A DNA stretch of 64,000 bases from Wenxinia marina DSM 24838 (lineage in GTDB: Bacteria > Pseudomonadota > Alphaproteobacteria > Rhodobacterales > Rhodobacteraceae): the NCBI RefSeq assembly GCF_000379485.1, contig NZ_KB902289.1:1-64000 (forward strand). The letters run 5' to 3'. The position numbers were made by a program, and so were the translations under genes. Under the pieces are notes generated by a model. The model was not told the DNA's origin. It saw only the letters and a program-made list of their open reading frames with translations, and searched no databases. Shown here piece by piece: positions 1 to 9,293 of this stretch; the first letter of the stretch is position 1, and the number at the start of each line of letters is the position of its first letter.

Positions 1-291
1 GCGGAGATGGCCCGCCATGCCGAATTGACCGTCGCCGCGGATCTGCCGGTCTACTTCTGCGATCCCCACAGCCCGTGGCAGCGCGGCACGAACGAGAACA
101 CCAACGGTCTGCTCCGCCAATACTTCCCGAAAGGCACCGATCTCAGCCTGCACAGTCCCGATGACCTCGAGGCCGTCGCCGCCGCGCTCAATGGGCGACC
201 CCGCAAGACGCTCGGGTGGAGAACCCCGGCGGAGGCACTGGACGCCGTCCTCGAGCATGCGGAAACTGGCCATGTTGCGACGACCGGTTGA
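1..291 (+). pseudogene. IS30-family transposase, C-terminal fragment (cut by window start)
   Basis: The frame is open from the first base and ends at 291. The visible ~96 residues match the end of the IS30-type DDE integrase core: [20 protein letters not shown] contains the final catalytic Glu region, followed by the family-typical YFPKGTDLS and RPRKTLGW segments. The 5' part lies outside the window, so it is unknown whether the element is intact. Sequence between 292 and about 357 would hold the IS30 right end; beyond that IS110-like sequence begins on the other strand, so two elements abut here. Family assignment is strong; intactness is not testable here. Confidence 0.8.
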
Positions 292-357
292 GACCGCCTT
301 GTTTGCCACGGTGACTGTGGTGAGGCGGGCGGGCTTGCGCTCCAAGAGGGACCTCAC

Positions 358-957
358 GCCATGAGCTGGCGCTCGAGACCCCAGCGGCCAGGCTGTCCAG
401 CTGGGACGCAGGCGCCAGCACGGCGGAGCGGATGATCTCCGGCACCCCGAGCGGCTCGCCGTTGCTCAGCCGCGCCACCAGATCATGGTCTTGGCCGGCC
501 CCTGCGCTGCCACGATCCCGAACTCGGCCAGGTGCGCCCGGATTGCATTGAGCAGCACGGTGCGCTGACGCATCAGCAGATCCCGCGCGCGGTGCAGCAT
601 CAGCACGCTTTGCTGCTCGGGGCTCTTGACCGGCACGAACCGCATGCTCGGTCGCGTCACTGCTTCGCAGATCGCCTCCGCATCCGCGGCGTCGTTTTTC
701 TGCCGCTTCACGTACGGTTTCACATACGCGGGAGGAATGAGCCGCACCTCATGTCCAAGACCCGCAATTTCCCGGGCCCAGTAGTGCGAGCTGGCGCAGG
801 CTTCCATGCCGATCAGGCACGGCGGCACGCTGCGAAGAAAGTCGAGCAGGCCGGCGCGGCGGAGCTTCTTCCGAAGAACGACGGCGCCCTCCGCATCCAC
901 CCCGTGGAGCTGAAAGACGGACTTGGCCAGATCGATCCCGAGTGTTGTAATCCGCAT
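358..957 (-). pseudogene. IS110-family transposase, frameshifted and 3'-truncated
   Basis: From ATG at 957 the protein starts MRITTLGIDLAKSVFQLHG, the N-terminal DEDD (RuvC-like) transposase domain of IS110 elements, with the expected KNDAADAEAI motif near residue 105. The frame closes at 466 after GPAKTMIWWRG, but a shifted frame continues the family sequence (ARLSNGEPLGVPEIIRSAVL) from about 478, and a second shift near 375 would be needed to read LERQLMA. Homology then stops about where the IS30 3' end begins. IS110 transposases are usually 300-400 residues with a C-terminal Tnp20 domain; that domain is absent. The copy is dead unless the frameshifts are sequencing errors. Confidence 0.8.
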
Positions 958-1095
958 GTGGATGGCTCCTTCCCTTATCTGGGCTGCGACAGCACCAGCT
1001 TGGTACATTGCGATGCCGTGGGGGCGGGGCCATCCACACCATCAGAGGAACCGCTTGAGCGGGGAAGCAAGTGGCACCTCGACGAGGTGTTCGTG

Positions 1096-1400
1096 GTGAC
1101 GTCCCGGTTGGTGGTGTAGCTGGCGGTGGCCATCGGGTTTCTCGGTAGGGTCGGGTTGCTGAGCCAACCTGAACCGAGGGATGCCCCCGATGACCAAACC
1201 GATGATGGACCTCCGCGCGCTCGTCGAGAAGAGCGGTGCTGCGGACCTGCTGCGCGAGATGATCGGCTTCGCCGCCGAGCGGCTGATGGAGCTGGAGGTC
1301 GGTGCCAAGACCGGCGCCGAGTATGGCGAGAAAAGCGGCGGCTCGGCCCGCACCAGAGCGCGAGGCCCGCCACCAGCTACACCACGAGCTGGGACATCAC
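1096..1400. repeat. Imperfect inverted pair flanking the IS256 stub
   Basis: The minus strand of 1130-1096 and the plus strand of 1369-1400 share the 13-mer CCAGCTACACCAC followed by similar bases (GGGAC, then TCAC). The arms are inverted relative to each other and flank the IS256 stub. They may be element ends or two copies of the same gene-end sequence; I cannot assign them to a named IS. Confidence 0.45.
1190..1340 (+). pseudogene. IS256-family (mutator-type) transposase, N-terminal stub
   Basis: ATG at 1190 opens MTKPMMDLRALVEKSGAADL and continues through AAERLMELEVGAKTGAEYGEKS, the recognisable N-terminus of alphaproteobacterial IS256-type transposases. After about 50 residues similarity ends and the frame runs into unrelated sequence; a full-length member is about 400 residues. 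The DDE catalytic core is absent, so this is a non-functional remnant. It lies between two inverted ~33-nt related sequences (1096-1130 and 1369-1400), suggesting deletion or rearrangement within a former element. Confidence 0.7.
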
Positions 1401-1451
1401 CGATCTCGATCTCTGACAGTTGCCCCCGGGCGGCTTGCCGGTGTTCGAGCG

Positions 1452-2132
1452 CTAGAGCGCCATGCGCAAGGCGTGGCAGACTTCCGGGTGCAGGATGCGG
1501 CGACCGGTCTCGCCCTCGAGCTCGCCGGCGGTGCGGAAACCGAGCAGGGCGGCGCCGTCGGGCGTGTCGGCGTCGTCTCGGGCCCGGGTGTCCACCGAGA
1601 GGTATTCGGCGATCAGGAGACCAGCGGCCGCAAGCGAGCGATTGGCCGAAGCCTCGGACTTGTAGCCTGCGGCCCTCGCGATGCGGGCGTCGGTGAGGCC
1701 GTCCTCGCCGGCGAGGCAGAGGGCCGTCAGCATGGCCGTCTGCGGGCGCGACAGGGTGACCTGCCCGACCGCCTCGACATATTCCTCGACGCTCGGGATG
1801 CCGAGGCCGGTCTGCGGGTCGGCGCGGCGGCCCTTGGTCCGCTGCGCCTCGCGGGCGTCGATGACGTCGTGCAGCGCGGCGATGGCGGCCTCCTCCGTCG
1901 CGCCGGTCGCCTCGGCGATCATGCCGCGCGCCCGCGCGGGGGGCTTCGGGAACGCCCGGGCGACGAAGCCGCCGGCGAGCCAGCCCGACTTGACCTGATA
2001 GCGGCCGTGCGCGCCGACGAGGATCGTCTGCGCCGGGGCCGGGGCCCTGTCGGTCTTCTTCTGCTTCTTGCCCATCCTGTCGAACAGGCTGTGGCCCGCG
2101 GCGACGCGGCTCGAGGAACTCGGTTGTGCCAT
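1452..2132 (-). CDS. Winged-helix-like protein of unknown function
   Basis: 226 residues from ATG 2132, chosen because AAAGG lies about 7 nt upstream; in-frame ATGs at 2147 and 2162 have weaker sites. The N-terminal ~30 residues are low-complexity and basic (MGKKQKK). Residues ~35-85 form a small domain with ARAF and an alanine-rich helix. Residues ~120-165 read like a winged helix (LTDARIARAAGYKSEASANR), similar in flavour to helix-turn-helix modules seen in restriction-associated and regulatory proteins. It lies 26 nt downstream of the desaturase stop on the same strand and is probably cotranscribed. A DNA- or RNA-binding role in the same cold or membrane response is inference only. Confidence 0.6.
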   Translation of the reverse strand: MAQPSSSSRVAAGHSLFDRMGKKQKKTDRAPAPAQTILVGAHGRYQVKSGWLAGGFVARAFPKPPARARGMIAEATGATEEAAIAALHDVIDAREAQRTKGRRADPQTGLGIPSVEEYVEAVGQVTLSRPQTAMLTALCLAGEDGLTDARIARAAGYKSEASANRSLAAAGLLIAEYLSVDTRARDDADTPDGAALLGFRTAGELEGETGRRILHPEVCHALRMAL

Positions 2133-2158
2133 GGGACGACCTTTCATGGATGTCTGGT

Positions 2159-3205
2159 TCATGCGGGGCGGGGGACCGCGCCCGCCCCGGATCGCCGCGC
2201 GTCGGCGAAGGAGACAAGGCTGCGGCTGTCCTCGTCCCAGAGGGCGAGGCGGGCGCAGCCGAGGCTCTCCCGCAGGGTCAGCCGCCGGGCGTCGGAGTCG
2301 AGGCCGGATGCCTCCAGCGCCTCCGGCAGCCGGTAGAAGGGGATCCGGCTCGCCAGGTGGTGAACGTGGTGCAGTCCGATATTGCCGGTGATCCAGTTCA
2401 GGACCGGCGGCAGGACGTAGTGGGACGACCCGTGCAGGGCGGCCTCCTGCACCGACCAGTCGGCCTCGCCGTCCCAGGACGTGTCCTCGAACTGGTGCTG
2501 GACGTAGAACAGCCACATGCCGGCCGACGCCGCGAGCAGCATGGCCGGCAGCCAGACGAACAGCAGAACCGGCAGGCCGCCCAGCAGGTAGAGCGCCCCG
2601 AGCAGGAGGAGCAGCGCGAGGTCGGTGCCGAGGGCGCTCGCCCACGGACGCCAGCCGGACCGCATGAGGCCGACCGGAAGGCGGTTCTGCAGGAAGAAGC
2701 TGTAGAACGGGGCGACCCCGAACAGGAACGCGGGGTGCCGCACCAGGCGGTAGGCGCCTCTGCGGACCGGCGACAGCGCGCGGTATTCGGCGACGGTGAG
2801 CGTCGGGACATCCCCGGTGCCGCGACGGTCGAGATTGCCGGTCGAGGCGTGGTGGACGGCGTGGGTCCGGCGCCAGGCGTCGTAAGGGGTCAGCGTCAGG
2901 ACGCCGAGGACCCGGCCGATGCGGTCGTTCCATCGCCGTTCGCCGAAGAAGGCGCCGTGGCCGCAATCGTGCTGGATCATGAAGAGCCGCACGACGAAGG
3001 CCGCGTTCGCCAGGGACAGCAGGACGGCCAGCCAGGGGCCGATCGACAGCGCCATCCACGACAGCGCGGCCAGCGCGAAAAAGGGAAGGACGGTCACGGC
3101 GAGCTCGAGGCGGCTGCGCGCCGGGTCCGGTGTCCGGAACGCCGCGAGACGGCGCGCCCGACTGACCGCTGCGCCCGTCGGGGCGGACTCGGAAGGTGGG
3201 GTCAT
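2159..3205 (-). CDS. Membrane fatty-acid desaturase
   Basis: 348 residues. This is an integral-membrane di-iron desaturase that would introduce a cis double bond into acyl chains of membrane lipids using O2 and an electron donor. The three histidine clusters are present: HDCGH (79-83), HAVHH (115-119) and HVHH in the C-terminal third, with hydrophobic segments at ~35-75 and ~165-230. The HVHH segment follows an NWITGNIGLHH context typical of the omega-6/delta-12 desaturase group. It starts 56 nt after the cold-shock gene stop on the same strand, so a joint transcript is likely. Substrate and regiospecificity cannot be read from sequence; family call is firm. Confidence 0.88.
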   Translation of the reverse strand: MTPPSESAPTGAAVSRARRLAAFRTPDPARSRLELAVTVLPFFALAALSWMALSIGPWLAVLLSLANAAFVVRLFMIQHDCGHGAFFGERRWNDRIGRVLGVLTLTPYDAWRRTHAVHHASTGNLDRRGTGDVPTLTVAEYRALSPVRRGAYRLVRHPAFLFGVAPFYSFFLQNRLPVGLMRSGWRPWASALGTDLALLLLLGALYLLGGLPVLLFVWLPAMLLAASAGMWLFYVQHQFEDTSWDGEADWSVQEAALHGSSHYVLPPVLNWITGNIGLHHVHHLASRIPFYRLPEALEASGLDSDARRLTLRESLGCARLALWDEDSRSLVSFADARRSGAGAVPRPA

Positions 3206-3261
3206 GCAGAACCCTGCGAACCGGTGCCGGATGCCCGTCGGGCACCCGGCGCCGGAGCAGG

Positions 3262-3468
3262 TCAGGCCAGCGCGAGGTTGGTGGCGCTTTCGCGGCCGTC
3301 GCGGCCGGTCTCGACGTCGAAGGTCACCTTCTGGGCGTCTGCAAGGCCGGAGAGGCCCGACCGCTCGACCGCGGAGATGTGGACGAACACGTCCTTGCCG
3401 CCGGTCTCGGTCTCGATGAAGCCGAAGCCCTTCTGGGTGTTGAAAAATTTCACGGTGCCATTGGCCAT
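3262..3468 (-). CDS. Cold-shock protein (CspA family)
   Basis: 68-residue single cold-shock domain that binds single-stranded RNA/DNA and melts secondary structure. RNP1 (KGFGFI, 13-18) and RNP2 (VFVHIS, 27-32) are intact, and length equals the family norm. Start at 3468 begins MANGTVKFFN, the canonical N-terminus, with GGAG about 10 nt upstream. First gene of a probable three-gene unit with the desaturase and winged-helix protein. The family commonly has a long structured 5' leader; the region upstream is gene-poor, consistent with that, but I see no defined cold box. Confidence 0.93.
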   Translation of the reverse strand: MANGTVKFFNTQKGFGFIETETGGKDVFVHISAVERSGLSGLADAQKVTFDVETGRDGRESATNLALA

Positions 3469-3962
3469 ATCCGTGGTCTCCTGTTCATGTGCTGCCCACG
3501 GGATGCGGCAGCCCGGCAAAGTCAGACTGAATCGATCAACTGAGAGCCGGATGAACGGAAAGCAGCGGTTCGAAGCGAACAACGATGGCTTCACACACAT
3601 GCGCCCTCCGGCCCCGACTTACAAGGGCCGACGGACGAACCCTCGCTCGACCGGTGAGAATGATCCGACGGTGAAGGCGACTGCCGGCGGCGCGTGGACA
3701 GGGCGGGGGGCGCGATCCGTCTTCTCTGACGCGCTGTCGCCCTGCCGCGTGAGCAGGCGGGACAGCCCCGCCCCCCCCGGCCGACGCACAGCAGTCCGAC
3801 ATCACGGATGACGGCGCCGCGCCGGGGAGTTTCCTTCACGGTCGGTACCGGAGCGGTCGCAGGGGGCGCACCGCCACCGGACACGGGTCCGGCCGGGGAA
3901 AGAGATGCACAACGGAGACGTACGTTGGACTGAGCGCCCACCCTGTCTCGCGTCGCGGGACG
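3469..3962. other. Gene-poor spacer upstream of the cold-shock gene
   Basis: About 490 nt without a convincing gene. It should contain the promoter and untranslated leader of the cold-shock cassette on the minus strand. Open frames here have arginine/proline-rich composition typical of non-coding frames in high-G+C DNA, so I do not call them. Confidence 0.4.
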
Positions 3963-4121
3963 ATGGGGCTGCCGCTCCGGGCCGTCGCGATGGGCCCGGC
4001 GGGTCAGCAGGCATTCCACAGGGCCGTCGCGGCCGAAGGACCGACCCGCCGGATCCACTTCGACCGGGCCACGCTCGCGGAGGGCATGATGGCCGTCCTG
4101 ACCGGTGCTTGCGCAGGATAG
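3963..4121 (+). CDS. Possible small ORF or 3' remnant, unknown
   Basis: ATG 3963 to TAG 4121 gives 52 residues ending FDRATLAEGMMAVLTGACAG. Composition is protein-like (balanced hydrophobics, acidic residues), unlike neighbouring spurious frames, and the frame stays open further upstream to at least 3900, so it may be the C-terminal end of a decayed gene. No Shine-Dalgarno is evident. It converges with the TRAP permease, ending 10 nt before that gene's stop. Not recognised; low confidence. Confidence 0.25.
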   Translation: MGLPLRAVAMGPAGQQAFHRAVAAEGPTRRIHFDRATLAEGMMAVLTGACAG

Positions 4122-4131
4122 GCCGGCTGCC

Positions 4132-6213
4132 TCACCCCAGCTCCTCGCGCTCCGCGACGGGGCGGCGGAGCATCGGCAGCTGCCGCAGCACCGACGGCAG
4201 AATGAGCACGATGCCGATCAGGGTCGCGGTCAGGTTCGGCGCCACGAGGAGGAGGGCGGAAATCGCCAGAAGCACCCTCTCCCACGCCTTCAGCGGCGCG
4301 AACAGCCAGCCTGCGAAGACCGACGACAGCATCCAGATTCCCATCATCGCGCCGAACAGGGCCAGCGCGAACTCGCTCCACGTGAAGCCGTCCGTCACCA
4401 GCAGCAGCGACGGCGAGAAGGCGAAGACGAAGGGCACCAGCGCCTTGCCCATGCCCAGCCGGAACGCGGTGTTCCCGGCCTTGAACGCGTTGGCGTTCGC
4501 GATTCCCGCCGCGGCGTAGGCGGCGAGGGCGACGGGCGGCGTGATGTCGGCGAGGACGCCGTAGTAGAAGACGAAGAAGTGCGCGACCAGCGGCTGCACG
4601 CCGAGCAGGCCGAGGATCGGCGCCGCGACCGCGATCATGATGAGGTAGTTCGCCGTCGTCGGGATGCCGCAGCCCATCAGCACGCAGACCACCGCCGTCA
4701 TCAGCAGCGTGAAGAGCAGCGTCATCGACTCGATGCTCATGATCTCGAACGGCAGGAAGGCGAGCCAGCCGCTGACGTTCTCGGCCCAGCCTGCGGCGAC
4801 GGAGGTCACCATGTAGGCGATCTTGAAGCCGACGCCGGTCAGGGTGACGACGCCGATGATGACTCCGACCAGCGCGGCGGCCGCCGTGACCGACAGCGAG
4901 TATTTTGCCCCGACCGTGAAACCGTCCCACAGCTCGCGCACCGACTCGCGCAGGGCGGTGCCGAAGTCGTGGCGCAGCAGGTTCTGGATCACCAGGACGA
5001 GGATGCAGCTGAGGATGCCGTAGAACGCGGCGAGGTAGGGCGTGCGCCCGGACAGCAGGATCGCGACGAGGACGAAGAGGGGCAGGGTCGTCAGCCAGCC
5101 AGCCTTGAAGACGGTCCAGGCGACCGGCAACTCCTCTTTCGTCAGGCCGCGCAGGCCGTGGCGGCGGGCCTCCAGGTGCACCTGCACCAGCACGCCGAAG
5201 AAGTGCATGAAGGCCGGGACGAGCGCCGCCGTCAGGATCGTCGTCAGCGGCACGCCCAGATACTCGATCATCAGGAACGCGACCGCGCCCATGACCGGCG
5301 GCGTGATCTGCCCGCCGGTGGAACTCGCCGCCTCGACCGCCGCCGCGAAGTGGCGGGGATAGCCGATGCGGATCATCGCCGGGATGGTGAGCGAACCGGT
5401 CGTCACGGTGTTGGCGATGGACGAGCCGGAGATCGAGCCGAGCATCGCCGACGAGATCACCGAGACCTTCGCGGGCCCACCCGCGAAGCGGCCCGCCAGC
5501 GCCGAGGCGAGGTCGATGAAGAGCTGCCCGAGCCCGATGCGCGTCGCCATCACGCCGAACAGCACGAAGTGGAACACGTAGGTCGCGATCACGCCGAGCG
5601 CGGTGCCGTAGATGCCCTGACTCGTCAGGTAGAGGTGGTTGACGATGTTCTCCCAACTCGCCCCCGGATGCTTCAGCACGCCCGGCATCGCCTGCCCGAA
5701 ATAGGCGTAGGCGATGAAGAGGAGCGCGATCACCGGCAGCGGCCAGCCCATCGAGCGGCGCACCGCCTCCAGCAGGACGACGATCAGGATCGTGCCCATG
5801 ACCACGTCGATGGGCAGCGGGTCGCCGACGCGGAAGGCGAGGTCGTTGAAGATCCACGGCACGTACAGCGCCGCGATCGCGCCCGCGATCGCCAGCACCC
5901 AGTCCCAGAGCGGCAGGCCGAGCGGCGTCAGCAGACCGGTCCGGGGCTCGCGTCCGCTGGACCACAAGGTGAACGAGAAGAACACCAGCGCCAGCGTGAA
6001 GGCGAGGTGCAGGCCGCGGTGGAAGGTGGCCGGCGGGATGCCGTAGCCGGCGGTGTAGAAGTGATAGCACGACAGCACGAAGAGCAGCGTCGCCACGACC
6101 CAGCCGAGCAGGGGGGGCAGGGGGCGGAACCGGACCTCGGGATCGTAGCGCTCTTCCAGCGCCTTCATCTCGGCTTCGGTCAGAGTTTCCTGGCGGTCGG
6201 CTTCGCTGGTCAT
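4132..6213 (-). CDS. TRAP transporter fused permease (DctQ-DctM type, TAXI system)
   Basis: 693 residues with many hydrophobic segments. The N-terminal ~180 residues hold the four-helix small-subunit (DctQ-like) part and the remainder the large 12-helix permease (DctM-like), with a typical run SVISSAMLGSISGSSIANTV near residue 250 and the related SVTAAAALVGVIIGVVTLTG later. Such fusions are the membrane unit of TAXI-type TRAP importers, which use an ion gradient rather than ATP. The partner binding protein is encoded directly upstream (6379-7398), separated by a strong stem-loop. Substrate unknown. Start 6213 has no strong ribosome-binding site, which may indicate coupling or a downstream start. 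Confidence 0.9.
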   Translation of the reverse strand: MTSEADRQETLTEAEMKALEERYDPEVRFRPLPPLLGWVVATLLFVLSCYHFYTAGYGIPPATFHRGLHLAFTLALVFFSFTLWSSGREPRTGLLTPLGLPLWDWVLAIAGAIAALYVPWIFNDLAFRVGDPLPIDVVMGTILIVVLLEAVRRSMGWPLPVIALLFIAYAYFGQAMPGVLKHPGASWENIVNHLYLTSQGIYGTALGVIATYVFHFVLFGVMATRIGLGQLFIDLASALAGRFAGGPAKVSVISSAMLGSISGSSIANTVTTGSLTIPAMIRIGYPRHFAAAVEAASSTGGQITPPVMGAVAFLMIEYLGVPLTTILTAALVPAFMHFFGVLVQVHLEARRHGLRGLTKEELPVAWTVFKAGWLTTLPLFVLVAILLSGRTPYLAAFYGILSCILVLVIQNLLRHDFGTALRESVRELWDGFTVGAKYSLSVTAAAALVGVIIGVVTLTGVGFKIAYMVTSVAAGWAENVSGWLAFLPFEIMSIESMTLLFTLLMTAVVCVLMGCGIPTTANYLIMIAVAAPILGLLGVQPLVAHFFVFYYGVLADITPPVALAAYAAAGIANANAFKAGNTAFRLGMGKALVPFVFAFSPSLLLVTDGFTWSEFALALFGAMMGIWMLSSVFAGWLFAPLKAWERVLLAISALLLVAPNLTATLIGIVLILPSVLRQLPMLRRPVAEREELG

Positions 6214-6311
6214 CGGGGGTCTCGTGCGGTGGATCGTGCCCGGCAGGCTAGCCCGCCGCCGGTCGGGGAAACAGGCGCAATGCCCTGATTTGCGCCGGGC
6301 GATGACAAAAA

Positions 6312-6341
6312 GGGCGCGGCGGGTGTGCTCCCGCCGCGCCC
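6312..6341 (-). terminator. Rho-independent terminator or attenuator between TAXI binding protein and permease
   Basis: Perfect 12-bp arms (6312-6323 and 6330-6341) around a 6-nt loop. Read on the minus strand, the stem is followed directly by TTTTTGT, a textbook U-tract. It sits 37 nt after the binding-protein stop and ~100 nt before the permease start, so it should let the periplasmic protein be made in excess over the permease. Confidence 0.8.
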
Positions 6342-6378
6342 CCGTCGGCCGGCCCGCCGGGCCGGCCTGAAGTTGACG

Positions 6379-7398
6379 TCACTCGCCGGTCATGCCCGAG
6401 ACGTCCATGCCCTGCTCCTCGTAGAAGCGGGCGGCGCCGGGATGCAGCGGGATGCCGATGCCGTCGAGCGCGGTCTCCATCGTGATCTCGCGGCCCTTCT
6501 GGTGGCCGGCGTCCAGCAGCGCGCGGGTGCTGTCGTTCCACAGCGCGGCGGTGATGTCGTAGATCAGCTGCTCGTCCATGTCGGCCGAGGTCACCCACTG
6601 GGCGCCGACCGAGAGGGTGGTCACGTCCTCGTCCACGCCCTCGTAGGTGCCGCCCGGCACGGTGTTCTCGGCGAAGAAGGTGTATTCGCCGGTGATGCCC
6701 TCGGCCTCGGCGCCCGAGATCGGCACCAGCGTGATGTCGTCCTGGCTGGCGAGCTCGGCGATCGCGCCGGCCGGGAAGCCGCCGACGAAGAAGAACGCGT
6801 CCATCGCTCCGTCGCGCATCCGCTCCGCTGCCTGGTCGGGCTTGAGGTACTGGGCGTCCACGTCCTCTTCCGACAGGCCGTAGGCCTCCAGGATGATCCG
6901 CGCGTCGACCAGCGTGCCCGAGCCGGGCTCGTCCAGGCTGACGGTCTTGCCGGCGAGGTCGGCGACGCTGGTGATGCCGCTGTCGGCGCTGGCGACGAGG
7001 TGGATCGTCTCGGGGTACAGGCTGGCGATGGCGCGCAGGTTGGCGACCGCGTCGCGGTCTTCCCAGATGCCGGTGCCGGTCTGCGCCCAGGTGGCGACGT
7101 CGGACTGGGCGAAGCCCGATTCCAGCGAGCCGCCCGCGATGGCGTTCACGTTGGCGACCGAGCCGTTGGCCGACAGCGCCGTGGCGATCAGGCCGGGCAC
7201 GCCGCACGATCCGCCTTCCTCGCAGGGGCGCGAGCCGGGCGGGTTGGAGATGGCGTTCGCGATCAGGCCGCCGATGGGGTAGTAGGTGCCGGCGGTGCCG
7301 CCGGTGCCGATGCGGAAGAATTGCGGCTCCTGCGCCGAGGCGGCGGAGCCGAACGCGACCGCCGCGGCAGCGAGCAGCGTCTTCTTGAACATGTTCAT
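6379..7398 (-). CDS. TAXI-family TRAP transporter substrate-binding protein
   Basis: 339 residues from ATG 7398, with GGGAGG about 9 nt upstream. Residues 1-23 (MNMFKKTLLAAAAVAFGSAASA) are a Sec signal peptide ending ASA-Q. The mature part begins FRIGTGGTAGTYYPIGGLIA, the signature of the TAXI (TRAP-associated extracytoplasmic immunogenic) family, and includes the SCGVPGLIATALSANGS segment and a C-terminal LHPGAARFYEEQG typical of the group. It delivers an unknown anionic or amino-acid-like solute to the fused permease downstream. TAXI ligand cannot be inferred. Confidence 0.93.
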   Translation of the reverse strand: MNMFKKTLLAAAAVAFGSAASAQEPQFFRIGTGGTAGTYYPIGGLIANAISNPPGSRPCEEGGSCGVPGLIATALSANGSVANVNAIAGGSLESGFAQSDVATWAQTGTGIWEDRDAVANLRAIASLYPETIHLVASADSGITSVADLAGKTVSLDEPGSGTLVDARIILEAYGLSEEDVDAQYLKPDQAAERMRDGAMDAFFFVGGFPAGAIAELASQDDITLVPISGAEAEGITGEYTFFAENTVPGGTYEGVDEDVTTLSVGAQWVTSADMDEQLIYDITAALWNDSTRALLDAGHQKGREITMETALDGIGIPLHPGAARFYEEQGMDVSGMTGE

Positions 7399-7775
7399 TT
7401 TCAGAACCTCCCGGGTTTCGTGTGACTGGAAGCGAGCCAACACCATCGGGCCGCCGACCACAATGCCCGGCGCCGCGGCTGGGGGGCAGGTCAGTCGTCG
7501 TGGGCCGTCGCGCTCCTTCGGGTGCCTCGGTCCGGAGCAGGGGCAGATCATTCGTCCCGAACCGGGACCCGTACGGCATCAGTCCGACAGCACCCTTCCG
7601 GCCCTTGCGGGGTCGTGGCCGGTTCCGTCGGGTCCCGCCGCCCGCGGTTCCGTTGACATGTCCCGGCCGCCTTCCTAGCGTCGCCTGCACGCGTCGCGGT
7701 CGCCGATGCACAAGAGGGAGGGCAGGGCGTGCGGCGCTGCGAGAACAACCGCGGGCTTCCGGGGGGCATCCGTCG
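7399..7775. other. Divergent regulatory region between TAXI-TRAP and ABC operons
   Basis: About 377 nt with no convincing gene. It holds the start signals for both divergent transporter operons; the only promoter I can resolve is on the plus strand at 7653-7681. No operator palindrome was obvious. Confidence 0.5.
7653..7681 (+). promoter_or_regulatory. Candidate sigma-70 promoter of the branched-chain-type ABC operon
   Basis: TTGACA (7653-7658), exact 17-nt spacer, TAGCGT (7676-7681). Start codon of the first gene lies 95 nt downstream. The -35 is perfect; the -10 matches consensus poorly at its 3' half. Confidence 0.5.
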
Positions 7776-8517
7776 ATGACGGCCGCGCTCGAAGCGCGGG
7801 GGCTGCGCAAGGAATTCAAGGGCTTCGTTGCCGTCGATGATGTCGACCTGACGGTCGAGAAGGGCACGATCCACGCCCTGATCGGACCCAACGGCGCCGG
7901 CAAGACGACCTGCTTCAACCTCCTGACCAAGTTCCTGTCGCCGACCGCCGGCCGGATCACCTATGAGGGGCGCGACATCACCCGCCTGTCGCCGGCCGAT
8001 ATCGCGCGGCTCGGACTCGTGCGGTCGTTCCAGATCTCGGCGGTCTTTCCCGACCTCAGCGTGCTCGAGAACGTGCGCCTGGCGCTGCAGCGGCAGCGCG
8101 GCGACAGCTACGACTTCTGGCGCTCGGAACGGGTGCTGTCGCGCTACGACGAGGCGGCCCGCGGCCACATCGACGAGGTGGGGCTGACGGAATTCGCCCA
8201 CCATCGCGCGGCCGAGCTGTCCTACGGCCGCAAGCGCGCGCTCGAGATCGCGACCACGCTCGCGCTCGAGCCGCAGATGCTGCTGCTGGACGAGCCGATG
8301 GCCGGCATGGGCCAGGAGGACGTCGAGCGGATCTCGGCGCTGATCCGCAGGATCGCGAAGAACCGCACGATCCTGATGGTCGAGCACAACCTCAACGTCG
8401 TGGCGAGCCTGTCGGACCGGATTACCGTCCTCGCCCGGGGCGAGGTGCTGGCCGAAGGGGACTACGCCACCGTCTCGCAGGCGCCCGAAGTGATCGAGGC
8501 CTATATCGGAGCCGGCC

Positions 8518-8525
<8 letters not shown>
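7776..8525 (+). CDS. ABC transporter ATPase, LivG type
   Basis: 249 residues. Walker A GPNGAGKT at 37-44, Walker B LLLDEPMAGM and the LivG-type degenerate signature LSYGRKR are present, plus the C-terminal helical tail of the branched-chain amino-acid (HAAT) ATPase subgroup. First gene of a five-gene operon (two ATPases, binding protein, two permeases). ATG 7776 begins MTAALEARGLRKEF; no strong Shine-Dalgarno is visible. Ends overlapping the next ATPase by 8 nt. Transported solute could be a branched-chain amino acid, an amide, urea or an aromatic acid. Confidence 0.92.
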
Positions 8526-9255
<730 letters not shown>

Positions 9256-9293
9256 ATAAAAAGGCGCAGTCGCGCCGCAACAAGGAGGAAATC

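Noticed and set aside
2126-3811. Long plus-strand open frame opposite the desaturase
   Set aside because: Arg/Gln/Gly-rich translation without recognisable domains; it is the complementary frame of the desaturase and cold-shock genes in high-G+C DNA.
4105-6288. 727-codon plus-strand frame opposite the TRAP permease
   Set aside because: Composition dominated by Arg, Gln, Asp and His with no hydrophobic core; antisense shadow.
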